The position numbers and the translations under genes are program-made. A stretch of 6,368 bases of DNA from Flavobacteriales bacterium UBA1995 (GTDB lineage Bacteria; Bacteroidota; Bacteroidia; Flavobacteriales_D; Sanyastnellaceae): the NCBI GenBank assembly GCA_002336475.1, contig DDCX01000036.1, forward strand, positions 1,056 to 7,423, in the 5' to 3' direction. The notes under the pieces are model-generated. The model made no database searches. It was not told the origin of the DNA and saw only the letters and a list, made by a program, of their open reading frames with translations. This document shows, in pieces, positions 1 to 5,209 of this stretch; the first letter of the stretch is position 1; each line of letters begins with the position of its first letter.

Positions 1-2
1 AC

Positions 3-242
3 TGGTTTGACCGCCACCAGGTGTTGTGGAGGCCACAGCAGCAGGACGAAGGGGCGGCAATAGACAGGGCTTGGAGGTCAACAAGGACCTCTGATTTTTG
101 GGCGATGAGAAAGGCTGGAGTGGTTGCTGCGGATGCAGAAGTGGTGGATCCGTTGGCGGCGACGTGCGGTGACGCAAGGTCCGCCGCGGGTCTGTTGGTC
201 AAAAGATTCGACGAAAGTTGGCACGCAGAGATGTGGCGTTGA
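3..242 (+). CDS. 3' end of an unrecognised gene (5' end outside the window)
   Basis: The frame is open from base 3 to a TGA at 240-242, giving 79 residues with no stop. I read it as the C-terminal tail of a gene starting before the window; an in-frame GTG at 21 could also start a 73-residue ORF but has nothing to recommend it. The coding case is compositional: by hand count 36 of 79 codons begin with G, typical of a real reading frame. The peptide starts WFDRHQ, carries six Trp, has an Ala/Val/Asp-rich middle (AADAEVVDPLAA) and ends FDESWHAEMWR. No domain or motif is recognised and no function is proposed. Its Arg content and AGG/AGA codon use differ sharply from the two Arg-poor genes downstream. 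A competing - strand frame is open across the same bases but lacks an ATG and looks less protein-like. Moderate confidence that it is coding; identity unknown. Confidence 0.5.
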   Translation, partial: WFDRHQVLWRPQQQDEGAAIDRAWRSTRTSDFWAMRKAGVVAADAEVVDPLAATCGDARSAAGLLVKRFDESWHAEMWR

Positions 243-449
243 GGTGCTGATTTGGCAGTACGGCGGCAAATTGAATGACCATGAATGGTAGTTCGTCGAC
301 TGAAGTCAAAGGTTGGTGGGCGATTAGATTTCTTTCGAATTTTTGCGGGAGGCAATATTTCGCCGTATCTTTCCTCTCAGGATCTGATGTAAAGTGACGA
401 CGAATGCCACTTTTATCAGCCTCAACCGAATTAGCAACCAGCTGGAACC
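243..449. other. Intergenic region upstream of the large secreted-protein gene
   Basis: No convincing gene lies here. Short + strand frames are interrupted, and the 102-residue - strand frame at 324-632 overlaps the start of the large gene and resembles no protein I know. No clear terminator follows the stop at 242. The inverted repeat ACCAT/ATGGT at 278-289 has only a 2-base loop and is too small to act as one. The region probably holds the promoter and 5' leader of the gene at 450. Confidence 0.5.
343..373 (+). promoter_or_regulatory. Candidate Bacteroidota sigma-A-type promoter for the gene at 450
   Basis: TTG at 343-345 is followed after 20 bases by TATCTTTC at 366-373, which matches the Bacteroidota -7 consensus TAnnTTTG at all but the last base. 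The spacing falls in the usual 17-23 range. Transcription would start near 380, giving a leader of about 70 bases. This is pattern matching to a short degenerate motif, so chance occurrence is quite possible. Confidence 0.3.
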
Positions 450-533
450 ATGAAGCTCCGCATTTCTCGTGCCGCCTATATGCAGGCGGCTTTCCTTCTT
501 GCCACGTTTGTCCTCTCCTTGGGCGTCCGGGCG
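450..533 (+). other. Signal peptide of the large protein
   Basis: Residues 1-28 show a basic n-region (K2, R4, R7), a hydrophobic core (about 11-24, AAFLLATFVLSL) and a Val-Arg-Ala site before Gln29. Cleavage before Gln is common in Bacteroidota signal peptidase I substrates. There is no lipobox Cys, so it is not a lipoprotein. Confidence 0.88.
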
Positions 534-3500
534 CAATCCATTACCCTCTCTTCTGATTTCTATGCCACCCAATATGGTGTGGCGGTGACCAGTTTGACCC
601 AAGGTCAAATCGTCAACCTGAGCGAAGGACAAATCTGGGCCACCAATGGATTCAACCAGACGTTCACCATTGATTTGTCGGAGTATGGAGCAGATACCTA
701 CACGGTTATTTTGCTCGACGATGGCGGTGATGGTGGCCTCAGTTATGAGGTGAACGTAGAAAACCTGCCCTTTGTTTGTGGGGGTTCCTGTGAAGGTGAG
801 CTGACGGCAGGGCCAGCAGCGGCTTTCAGTTTCTCTTTGACCCAGTTGGACGGCATACCAGGCTGCATGGATGATGCGGCTTGCAACTATGACCCGGAGG
901 CCGGATTTAACGATGGCTCCTGTTGTTTTGACTCATGTGTGACCGTGCGTTTGTACGATGCGTTCTCAAATGGTTGGGTGGACAATCAAGGCAACGTCGG
1001 AGGAGCCGCAGTTGGCAATCTGGCAGGCCAAGAGTTGGGGAGCATTCAGTTTACAGAAGGAGGCGTGGCTGAATTGGACCTGTGTTTGGTCGACGATTGC
1101 TACGTTTTGGAGTTGCAATTCGACAACCTGGCAGTAGAGGCTTCATGGGAAATCTACTTGGGTGAGCAATTGATTCTGGAAGGAGGCCCTGGTATAGCTG
1201 GCGGGACCATCCAAGAGTTTTTCTACGTGGGCGATCCAGAGTGTTTGAATGTCGGTTGCACCACTCCGGAGGCGTGTAACTATGATCCTACAGCCAACTT
1301 CAATGATGGCAGTTGCGAATACTTGTCGTGTCAAGGTTGTACCGACCCTACGGCATGCAACTACGATCAGAACGCCACCATTTCAAATGGCGACTGTGAC
1401 TACGGTTGTTACGGATGTACTGAGGCAGACGCGGTAAACTTTGATGGTGCCGCCATCTACGATGATGGAACATGCTGCTATGAAGAGTACTTCTTCTTTC
1501 TGGAAGTCGGCGGGGGCAGCTGGGATGGTGAAATCAGTTGGAACATCCGAAACATGGAGACCAATACGGTCGTCGATTTCGGTGGTGCTGGTTCTCATGC
1601 CGTCTGTCTGCCTGAAGGGTGTTACAACTTTGAGATGTTCGACAGCTTCCAAGATGGCTGGAACAACGGGATTTACACCTTCACCACTTTTGATGGGCAG
1701 GTCGTGTACACGGGCTCCTTGGACGAGGCAGAATTTGGCGATCAACTCATCAGCGGAGCGGACCGGATCACCTTGGGTGATGTGAACTGCCCCGTGGGTT
1801 GTACGGATCCAACCGCATGTAACTTCAGCTCGAACGCAGTGTTCGACAGTGGCTTCTGTAACTTCTCTTGCTACGGTTGCACAGACTTTAACGCCACCAA
1901 CTTCACGCCGTCAGCATCCATTGACGACGGTACCTGTGTTTATTGTGGTGCCGGTGAGTTGATTCTCGAGGTCACCATGACGGATGCATTCGGTGATGGT
2001 TGGAACGGAGGCGTTTACTACATCTCTGATTTGGATGGAGACATTGCTGCGACTGGAACCTTGGACAACGCGGATCAGGGTGATGGATTGACGAGTGGAG
2101 TAGACCTGGTTTGTTTGCAGCCCGGATGTTATGTGTTTGACATTACTCCAGGGGACAACTCCGATGACATCGGTTGGTACCTCGAAGATGTGGTCGACAA
2201 TTTCTATGGCACTGGAATCGACGAGGTGTCCAGCTTTGGCATCGATCTCGGTGAGACTGGATCGTGCACCTTCTTGGGCTGTACAGATCCGTTTTGCTTG
2301 AACTACAACCCCAGTGCGACTGACGATGACGGCAGCTGTGAATGCCCTCCGGGCAACAACTACGCCTACAGTGCCCAAGCGGTGCAGTGTGGCGCACAGA
2401 TCGCAGGTACATTGACCTATGCCGTTGACGGTGAGGGCCTCAACGGCACCACTTGCTCAGGCCAGGAAATCAGTGCGGCGGGCGTTTGGTACGTTTTCAA
2501 TGCCCAGTCTGATCAACAAATGGTGCTCTCAACATGCGGCACGGATGCCTTCAACCCTGCAGGCAACCCGTTGTTTGACTCTCAGGTGTTCGTGTTTACT
2601 GCGGTCGATGGGGAACTGGACAACTTGGAGTGCCTCGGTGGCAACGATGACGGATGCTCTGAGGGCTTTATGAGTGAAGTCGCCTTCAATGTGGAACAAG
2701 GCCAGGACTATTACATCTATGTGACCCGATTCAGCGAGTACACCAGCGGTGATGAATTCTTGCTTTCTGTAGAATGTGTGGATTGCTCAAGCGGTGCGCC
2801 GATCAACGACGACTGCAGCAGTGCACTTGAATTGCAAAATGGAGTGCCTCATGTTGGTTCTGTTTGTTGCTCAAGCCCTGACAATGTAGACGTGAGCTTC
2901 TTGGCAGGCTTCCAAACGAGCTATGGTGTTTGGTATGAGTTCAACAGCTTGGACTACGAGACTTTCTTCTTTGACCTCCTCAACTTGAATGCGGCCAACA
3001 TTGGCCTTGCGATTTTTGATGTGGGGACATGTGGGGACCTCGAGGCTCAAGTGGGTTGTCTCGTCTCCGAACAGTGTGCAGGTGAAATCAGTGATTTCAC
3101 TGTGCTTCAGCCCAACACAGACTACCTGTTTTACGTCTTTACTACAGATCCCGAAGATTGCGGACAGTACCAGTTCCTGACCAACGGAGTGTACCTCGGT
3201 TGTATGGACAATGCGGCTCCCAACTATGATCCAACGGCGACGATGGATGACGGCACATGTGATTATTCAGGGGTTGTGCCTTCTAACAACACCTGTGGAA
3301 CAGCCCAGTCTTTGGATTGCAACACTTCCCTCGAAGGCTCGACGGGTGGTGCTACGAATTTGGGAGCTCCAAACCTGATCAATGGCTGTGACCCTGTGCC
3401 CGGTCCAGGCGTCTGGTATACGTTCGAAGGAACCGGTGATTTGCACACGCTCAGCTTGTGTGGATCCAACATTGACTCCAAGCTGAACCTCTACGTGAGT

Positions 3501-4901
3501 GACGCGGTTTGTGCAGGTGGAATTCCCCAGCTGTTCGAATGTGTCCTGACAGTAGAAGATGGTGTTTACGCTTCTGAAGAGGCAGACTTCATCAACTGCG
3601 GATTCTTTGACCAGAATGATGCTTGGGTGCAGTTCATCTCTGAGCCTGGCCGTCATTATTATGCATATGTCAGCGCAGAAGATGCCGACGGTGACCCCAT
3701 TACCGATGACAATGGTACCGTGGCCATCAGCTTGACCTGTGCACCTGCGGTGGAAGGCTGTACCAACGATGTTGCGTGCAACTTTAACGTGGACGCCAAC
3801 ATCGAAGACGGGTCTTGTGACTTCTTGAGCTGCGCTTGTCCCGACAATGCCACCGACGGAATCGCCTTGAAACTGGACATGTTTGACAGCTTCGGCGACG
3901 GATGGAACGGTGCGAACTATTACCTGACTGACGCGAGCGGGGACACCTTGCTTTCGGGCAACTTGGACAGTGCCGCCTACATTTTGGACGTAGACAACTT
4001 CCTTGGTGGTGATGAGGGCTTTGACACCTTCTGTTTGGTGGAAGGCTGTTATGCCCTGAACGTTGGTGGAGGTGACTTCGATGAAGAGATTACTTGGACG
4101 TTGTCAAATGTCCAAGGAGAAGTGGTGTCGGGCGCCATTGGTTCCGTGAATTTCTCTCTTGGAGGTGTGGTCTGTGGGTGCATTGATTCTGGAGCATGCA
4201 ACTTTGATCCTGCAGCGACCTCAGACAACGGATCTTGTGATTACGAAAGCTGCGCGGGATGTACGGACGCGGAGGCTTGCAACTACGATGAGTCTGCGAC
4301 CATCTCCACAGATGATTGCTGCTATGACAGTTGTGTGCGCATTCAGATGACGGATGACTTTGGGGATGGATGGAACGGCGCACAATACAGTCTGTACAGT
4401 GTGGATGGGCTGCTCCTTGCTCAAGGTGGACTCCCTAGCGTAGGATTTACAGTAACTCCAGAGGGTACAAGTGGAACTGACAACTTTTGCTTGGCAGACG
4501 GTTGTTACTACCTCGAGGTGTCTGCTGGCGTGATTCCAGTGGAAGTCGGTTGGACCCTGTTGGGCACTGCGAGTGGCATCACCTCTGGTGGTGCACCTGC
4601 TGGCCCTGTGTACTTTGAAGTGGGTGAGTCAGACTGTGTCGCTGGTTGCACGGTTTCCGTGGCTTGCAACTACAATCCTGAAGCGAACATCACGATTTTG
4701 GAAGAGTGCATTTTTGACGGTTGTGGAGGCTGTAAGTATGACATTGCTGAGAATTACAATCCGAACGCCATTCAAGATGATGGGACATGCGAGTTCATTT
4801 TGCAGAGTCCTTGTCCTACTGACTTGAACCAAGATGGTGCCACTACAACCGCTGACTTGCTCGAGTTCTTGATCAGTTTTGGAGACGCCTGCACGGAGTA
4901 A
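450..4901 (+). CDS. Large secreted acidic Cys-rich multidomain repeat protein
   Basis: This 1483-residue protein is exported by an N-terminal signal peptide (1-28) and is predicted to be extracellular or surface-attached. Domain order: divergent N-terminal domain (about 29-134); Cys repeat R1 (138-158); DGWNG domain A (164-265); R2-R4 (269-342); DGWNG domain B (346-447); R5-R6 (450-496); DGWNG domain C (502-606); R7 (610-630); PPC-like domains (632-776, 785-912); R8 (917-937); PPC-like domain (945-1097); R9 (1103-1123); DGWNG domains D (1137-1242) and E (1296-1396), separated by R10-R11; R12-R13 (1399-1447); terminal EF-hand-like loop (1455-1482). By hand count there are about 90 Cys, about 230 Asp+Glu and only 9 Lys+Arg after the signal peptide. 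ATG 450 is preferred over ATG 480 because it supplies the basic n-region. No Shine-Dalgarno sequence is visible, as is usual in Bacteroidota. No standard type IX (Por) C-terminal domain follows the last repeat. No enzymatic motif was found; an adhesin, surface-layer or matrix role is inference only. Confidence 0.95.
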   Translation: MKLRISRAAYMQAAFLLATFVLSLGVRAQSITLSSDFYATQYGVAVTSLTQGQIVNLSEGQIWATNGFNQTFTIDLSEYGADTYTVILLDDGGDGGLSYEVNVENLPFVCGGSCEGELTAGPAAAFSFSLTQLDGIPGCMDDAACNYDPEAGFNDGSCCFDSCVTVRLYDAFSNGWVDNQGNVGGAAVGNLAGQELGSIQFTEGGVAELDLCLVDDCYVLELQFDNLAVEASWEIYLGEQLILEGGPGIAGGTIQEFFYVGDPECLNVGCTTPEACNYDPTANFNDGSCEYLSCQGCTDPTACNYDQNATISNGDCDYGCYGCTEADAVNFDGAAIYDDGTCCYEEYFFFLEVGGGSWDGEISWNIRNMETNTVVDFGGAGSHAVCLPEGCYNFEMFDSFQDGWNNGIYTFTTFDGQVVYTGSLDEAEFGDQLISGADRITLGDVNCPVGCTDPTACNFSSNAVFDSGFCNFSCYGCTDFNATNFTPSASIDDGTCVYCGAGELILEVTMTDAFGDGWNGGVYYISDLDGDIAATGTLDNADQGDGLTSGVDLVCLQPGCYVFDITPGDNSDDIGWYLEDVVDNFYGTGIDEVSSFGIDLGETGSCTFLGCTDPFCLNYNPSATDDDGSCECPPGNNYAYSAQAVQCGAQIAGTLTYAVDGEGLNGTTCSGQEISAAGVWYVFNAQSDQQMVLSTCGTDAFNPAGNPLFDSQVFVFTAVDGELDNLECLGGNDDGCSEGFMSEVAFNVEQGQDYYIYVTRFSEYTSGDEFLLSVECVDCSSGAPINDDCSSALELQNGVPHVGSVCCSSPDNVDVSFLAGFQTSYGVWYEFNSLDYETFFFDLLNLNAANIGLAIFDVGTCGDLEAQVGCLVSEQCAGEISDFTVLQPNTDYLFYVFTTDPEDCGQYQFLTNGVYLGCMDNAAPNYDPTATMDDGTCDYSGVVPSNNTCGTAQSLDCNTSLEGSTGGATNLGAPNLINGCDPVPGPGVWYTFEGTGDLHTLSLCGSNIDSKLNLYVSDAVCAGGIPQLFECVLTVEDGVYASEEADFINCGFFDQNDAWVQFISEPGRHYYAYVSAEDADGDPITDDNGTVAISLTCAPAVEGCTNDVACNFNVDANIEDGSCDFLSCACPDNATDGIALKLDMFDSFGDGWNGANYYLTDASGDTLLSGNLDSAAYILDVDNFLGGDEGFDTFCLVEGCYALNVGGGDFDEEITWTLSNVQGEVVSGAIGSVNFSLGGVVCGCIDSGACNFDPAATSDNGSCDYESCAGCTDAEACNYDESATISTDDCCYDSCVRIQMTDDFGDGWNGAQYSLYSVDGLLLAQGGLPSVGFTVTPEGTSGTDNFCLADGCYYLEVSAGVIPVEVGWTLLGTASGITSGGAPAGPVYFEVGESDCVAGCTVSVACNYNPEANITILEECIFDGCGGCKYDIAENYNPNAIQDDGTCEFILQSPCPTDLNQDGATTTADLLEFLISFGDACTE
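534..851 (+). other. Divergent N-terminal domain shared with the downstream paralogue
   Basis: Residues 29-134 start QSITL and contain FTIDLSEYGADTYTVIL, an acidic glycine stretch LLDDGGDGG, a CGGSC pair (110-114) and a strand FSFSLTQLD just before repeat R1. The downstream protein has the same layout: QSIIF, SVGAYGAGDYTVYI, NDTFGDGG, CTGDC and FVFTLTSD, then its own first Cys repeat. The acidic DxxGDGG stretch resembles the DxFGDGWNG core without its Trp, so this may be a decayed DGWNG-type domain. That last step is inference. Confidence 0.65.
861..923 (+). repeat. Cys repeat R1
   Basis: Residues 138-158 are the first copy of a 21-residue unit. Its template is G1-C2, Asp at 4, A7-C8-N9-Y10-D11-P12, Ala/Asn at 14, then D18-G19-S20-C21. 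Here it opens GCMDD, has ACNYDP, and closes NDGSC. It is followed by a second Cys (C159) and a trailing C163. It links the N-terminal domain to DGWNG domain A. Confidence 0.9.
939..1244 (+). other. DGWNG-type domain A, degenerate
   Basis: Residues 164-265 begin VTVRLYDAFSNGW, a weakened form of the DxFGDGWNG core, with a Gly-rich insertion after it. The second half is standard: LCLVDDCY, then a strand, then SWEIYLGEQLILEGG, ending at C265. The core has lost the central GDG and the NG that follows Trp. If those residues bind metal, this copy may not. Confidence 0.75.
1254..1475 (+). repeat. Triple Cys repeat array R2-R3-R4
   Basis: Three 21-residue units lie at residues 269-289, 296-316 and 322-342, separated by linkers of 6 and 5 residues that each carry a Cys (C294, C320). 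R2 and R3 keep the internal Cys at unit position 8 (C276, C303). R4 replaces it with Val in the stretch ADAVNFD and instead ends with a Cys pair (C342-C343). This is the longest uninterrupted array in the window. Confidence 0.9.
1485..1790 (+). other. DGWNG-type domain B with its halves in swapped order
   Basis: Residues 346-447 contain the same two half-modules as the other DGWNG domains, but reversed. The 'VGGGSWDGEISWNI' half comes first (353-366), then VCLPEGCY (385-392), then FEMFDSFQDGWNNGIY (394-409). In the other copies the DGWNG half precedes the CLxxGCY motif and the E-I-x-W half follows it. The core reads QDGWNN rather than GDGWNG. The domain ends at C447, just before R5. Confidence 0.78.
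1797..1937 (+). repeat. Double Cys repeat array R5-R6
   Basis: Units lie at residues 450-470 and 476-496 with a 5-residue linker bearing C474. R5 has the internal Cys (C457) in TACNF but ends DSGFC instead of DDGSC. R6 lacks the internal Cys (ATNF) and is followed by C499. The array joins domains B and C. Confidence 0.88.
1953..2267 (+). other. DGWNG-type domain C
   Basis: Residues 502-606. The first half carries VTMTDAFGDGWNGGVYYI (508-525). CLQPGCY (555-561) opens the second half, where DDIGWYLED (572-580) stands in for the usual E-I-x-W strand. The domain ends at C606, four residues before R7. The first-half core is intact. Confidence 0.85.
2277..2339 (+). repeat. Cys repeat R7 with a shifted internal cysteine
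   Basis: Residues 610-630 match the 21-residue template in length and ends (GCTDP ... DDGSC). The internal Cys sits at unit position 7 (C616, in PFCLNYN) rather than position 8 as in ACNY. A trailing C632 follows. The unit joins DGWNG domain C to the first PPC-like domain. Confidence 0.88.
2343..3185 (+). other. Two PPC-like beta-sandwich domains in tandem
   Basis: PPC1 (632-776) shows GVWYVF (678-683), the STCG turn (694-697), a NDDGC loop (732-736) and YYIYV (754-758), ending LLSVEC. PPC2 (785-912) opens with INDDCSSALEL, then GVWYEF (826-831) and YLFYVF (892-897), but lacks the S-x-C-G turn. These follow the general order of bacterial pre-peptidase C-terminal (PPC)-like domains: N-x-x-C start, GVWYxF strand, Gly/Asp-rich loop, aromatic YYxYV strand. 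PPC-type domains usually act in binding or stabilisation, not catalysis. This is the only place where two globular domains adjoin without a Cys repeat, having instead a short CVDCSSGAP linker. Confidence 0.72.
3198..3260 (+). repeat. Cys repeat R8
   Basis: Residues 917-937 run from GCMDN to DDGTC with the usual spacing. The internal Cys is replaced by Pro (AAPNYDP), and no trailing Cys follows before C949 of the next domain. The unit separates PPC2 from PPC3. Confidence 0.88.
3282..3740 (+). other. Third PPC-like beta-sandwich domain
   Basis: Residues 945-1097 begin SNNTCGTAQSLDC and contain GVWYTF (987-992), SLCGSNIDSKLNLYV (1002-1016) and YYAYV (1070-1074), ending ISLTC. This is the most typical of the three copies, keeping the C-G-S-x-x-D-S-x-L turn. 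An acidic DADGDPITDDNGT insertion (1078-1090) precedes the last strand. Confidence 0.72.
3756..3818 (+). repeat. Cys repeat R9
   Basis: Residues 1103-1123 start GCTND, keep the internal C1110 (VACNF) and end EDGSC. They are followed by the trailing C1128 and a further C1130. The unit joins PPC3 to DGWNG domain D. Confidence 0.88.
3858..4175 (+). other. DGWNG-type domain D
   Basis: Residues 1137-1242. The first half is LDMFDSFGDGWNGANYYL (1142-1159). FCLVEGCY (1194-1201) joins it to the second half, where VGGGDFDEEITWTL (1205-1218) is the clearest E-I-x-W motif in the protein. It ends GGVVC directly before R10. It serves as the reference copy for the canonical module order. Confidence 0.87.
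4176..4319 (+). repeat. Double Cys repeat array R10-R11
   Basis: Units lie at residues 1243-1263 and 1270-1290, with a 6-residue linker containing C1268. Both keep the internal Cys (C1250, C1277). R11 ends STDDC rather than DDGSC and continues as CYDSC (1291-1295), echoing the CFDSC after R1. Confidence 0.9.
4335..4637 (+). other. DGWNG-type domain E
   Basis: Residues 1296-1396. The first half is VRIQMTDDFGDGWNGAQY (1296-1313). FCLADGCYYLEV (1347-1358) leads into the second half with VEVGWTL (1364-1370). It ends at C1396, just before R12. The module order is canonical and the core intact. Confidence 0.87.
4644..4790 (+). repeat. Double Cys repeat array R12-R13
   Basis: R12 (1399-1420) is the one unit of 22 residues; its usual DDGSC end has become ILEEC, so it carries an insertion and a degenerate tail. 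After a 6-residue linker with C1425, R13 (1427-1447) returns to 21 residues and ends DDGTC but has Glu in place of the internal Cys (AENYNP). The pair leads into the C-terminal EF-hand-like loop. Confidence 0.85.
4812..4895 (+). other. C-terminal dockerin/EF-hand-like calcium loop
   Basis: Residues 1458-1469 (DLNQDGATTTAD) have Asp, Asn, Asp and Asp at positions 1, 3, 5 and 12 of a calcium-loop pattern, with Gly at 6, as in dockerin repeats. A short helix-like LLEFLISFG follows. C1455 and C1481 bracket the unit and could close it with a disulfide. Only two residues (Thr-Glu) follow C1481. A true dockerin has two such segments, so this is half of one. Similar single loops end other marine Bacteroidota secreted proteins I have seen; the function is not established here. 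Confidence 0.7.
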
Positions 4902-4956
4902 AACACCATTATATCAGACGGTTACAAAATTGTTTTTGGGCCGTTTCGCAACTTAT

Positions 4957-4990
4957 AAATGGCCTCAGACATCTTAGTCTGGGGCCATTT
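4957..4990 (+). terminator. Strong hairpin terminator after the large gene
   Basis: The left arm 4957-4970 (AAATGGCCTCAGAC) pairs with the right arm 4977-4990 (GTCTGGGGCCATTT) over 14 positions with one G-U pair, around a 6-base loop (ATCTTA). T-rich sequence follows (TGATTTTG). It lies 56 bases after the stop codon. The A-rich left flank and T-rich right flank mean it could work in either direction. It implies that the two secreted-protein genes are not simply co-transcribed. Confidence 0.85.
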
Positions 4991-5079
4991 TGATTTTGAA
5001 CGACTGATAATCAGCGACCTGATTCGAGGGGGTGAAGGGGACATGCCGCTGAAGTCCGATTTCCACGGTCATTCTATTC

Positions 5080-5108
5080 TTGATTCGGTTGTGTTTCCGC
5101 TATATTGC
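5080..5108 (+). promoter_or_regulatory. Candidate promoter for the second secreted-protein gene
   Basis: TTG at 5080-5082 is followed after 18 bases by TATATTGC at 5101-5108. This is a partial match to the Bacteroidota -7 element TAnnTTTG (TA and the first two T conserved). The start codon is 26 bases further on, behind an A-rich stretch (GGAAAAAACC) with no convincing Shine-Dalgarno sequence. The upstream terminator makes an independent promoter here likely, but the exact box is uncertain. Confidence 0.3.
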
Positions 5109-5134
5109 TCCGGCAATTGGAAAAAACCTTAATC

Positions 5135-5209
5135 ATGAACCTGAGAAATCTCATTCTTCGAGGTACCCTTAGCACGTTTGCTTTGGCCCTCTTTGCGTCC
5201 TTACAGGCG
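5135..5209 (+). other. Signal peptide of the second protein
   Basis: Residues 1-25 have a basic n-region (R4, R9), a hydrophobic core (LSTFALALFASL, 12-23) and a Leu-Gln-Ala site before Gln26. The Ala-Gln-Ser junction is identical to that of the upstream protein. No lipobox is present. Confidence 0.88.

Noticed and set aside
278..289. Inverted repeat ACCAT/ATGGT as operator or terminator
   Set aside because: Five-base arms with a 2-base loop and no T-tract; expected by chance.
1..380. Long - strand frame without stops across the left edge
   Set aside because: It has no ATG start, its translation is rich in Ser/Thr/Arg/Pro with no protein-like pattern, and the + strand frame at 3-242 has the stronger coding signal (G at the first codon position).
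324..632. 102-residue - strand ORF overlapping the start of the large gene
   Set aside because: It runs antisense through the signal peptide and N-terminal domain of a well-supported gene, and its product resembles nothing known; it is a shadow frame.
1383..2412. Several - strand ORFs of 89-155 residues inside the large gene
   Set aside because: They are complements of the Asp/Asn/Gly-rich repeat coding sequence, which lacks - strand stops by composition; they have no independent start context or domains.
861..4790. Regularly spaced repeats as a possible CRISPR array or DNA satellite
   Set aside because: The regularity is in the protein, not the DNA: synonymous positions differ between copies, spacing varies widely, and the units are translated in frame.
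4812..4895. Cellulosome dockerin
   Set aside because: Only one of the two calcium-loop segments of a true dockerin is present and no cohesin is visible in the window, so a cellulosome role is not supported.
450..4901. Toxin, defence-system or protease identity for the large protein
   Set aside because: No catalytic triad, zinc motif, nuclease motif or immunity-like neighbour was seen; PPC-like domains alone do not show that the protein is a peptidase.
4917..4946. Second hairpin (ACGG/CCGT) before the main terminator
   Set aside because: A stem of only 4-5 bases with a loop near 20 bases is too weak next to the 14-bp hairpin just downstream.
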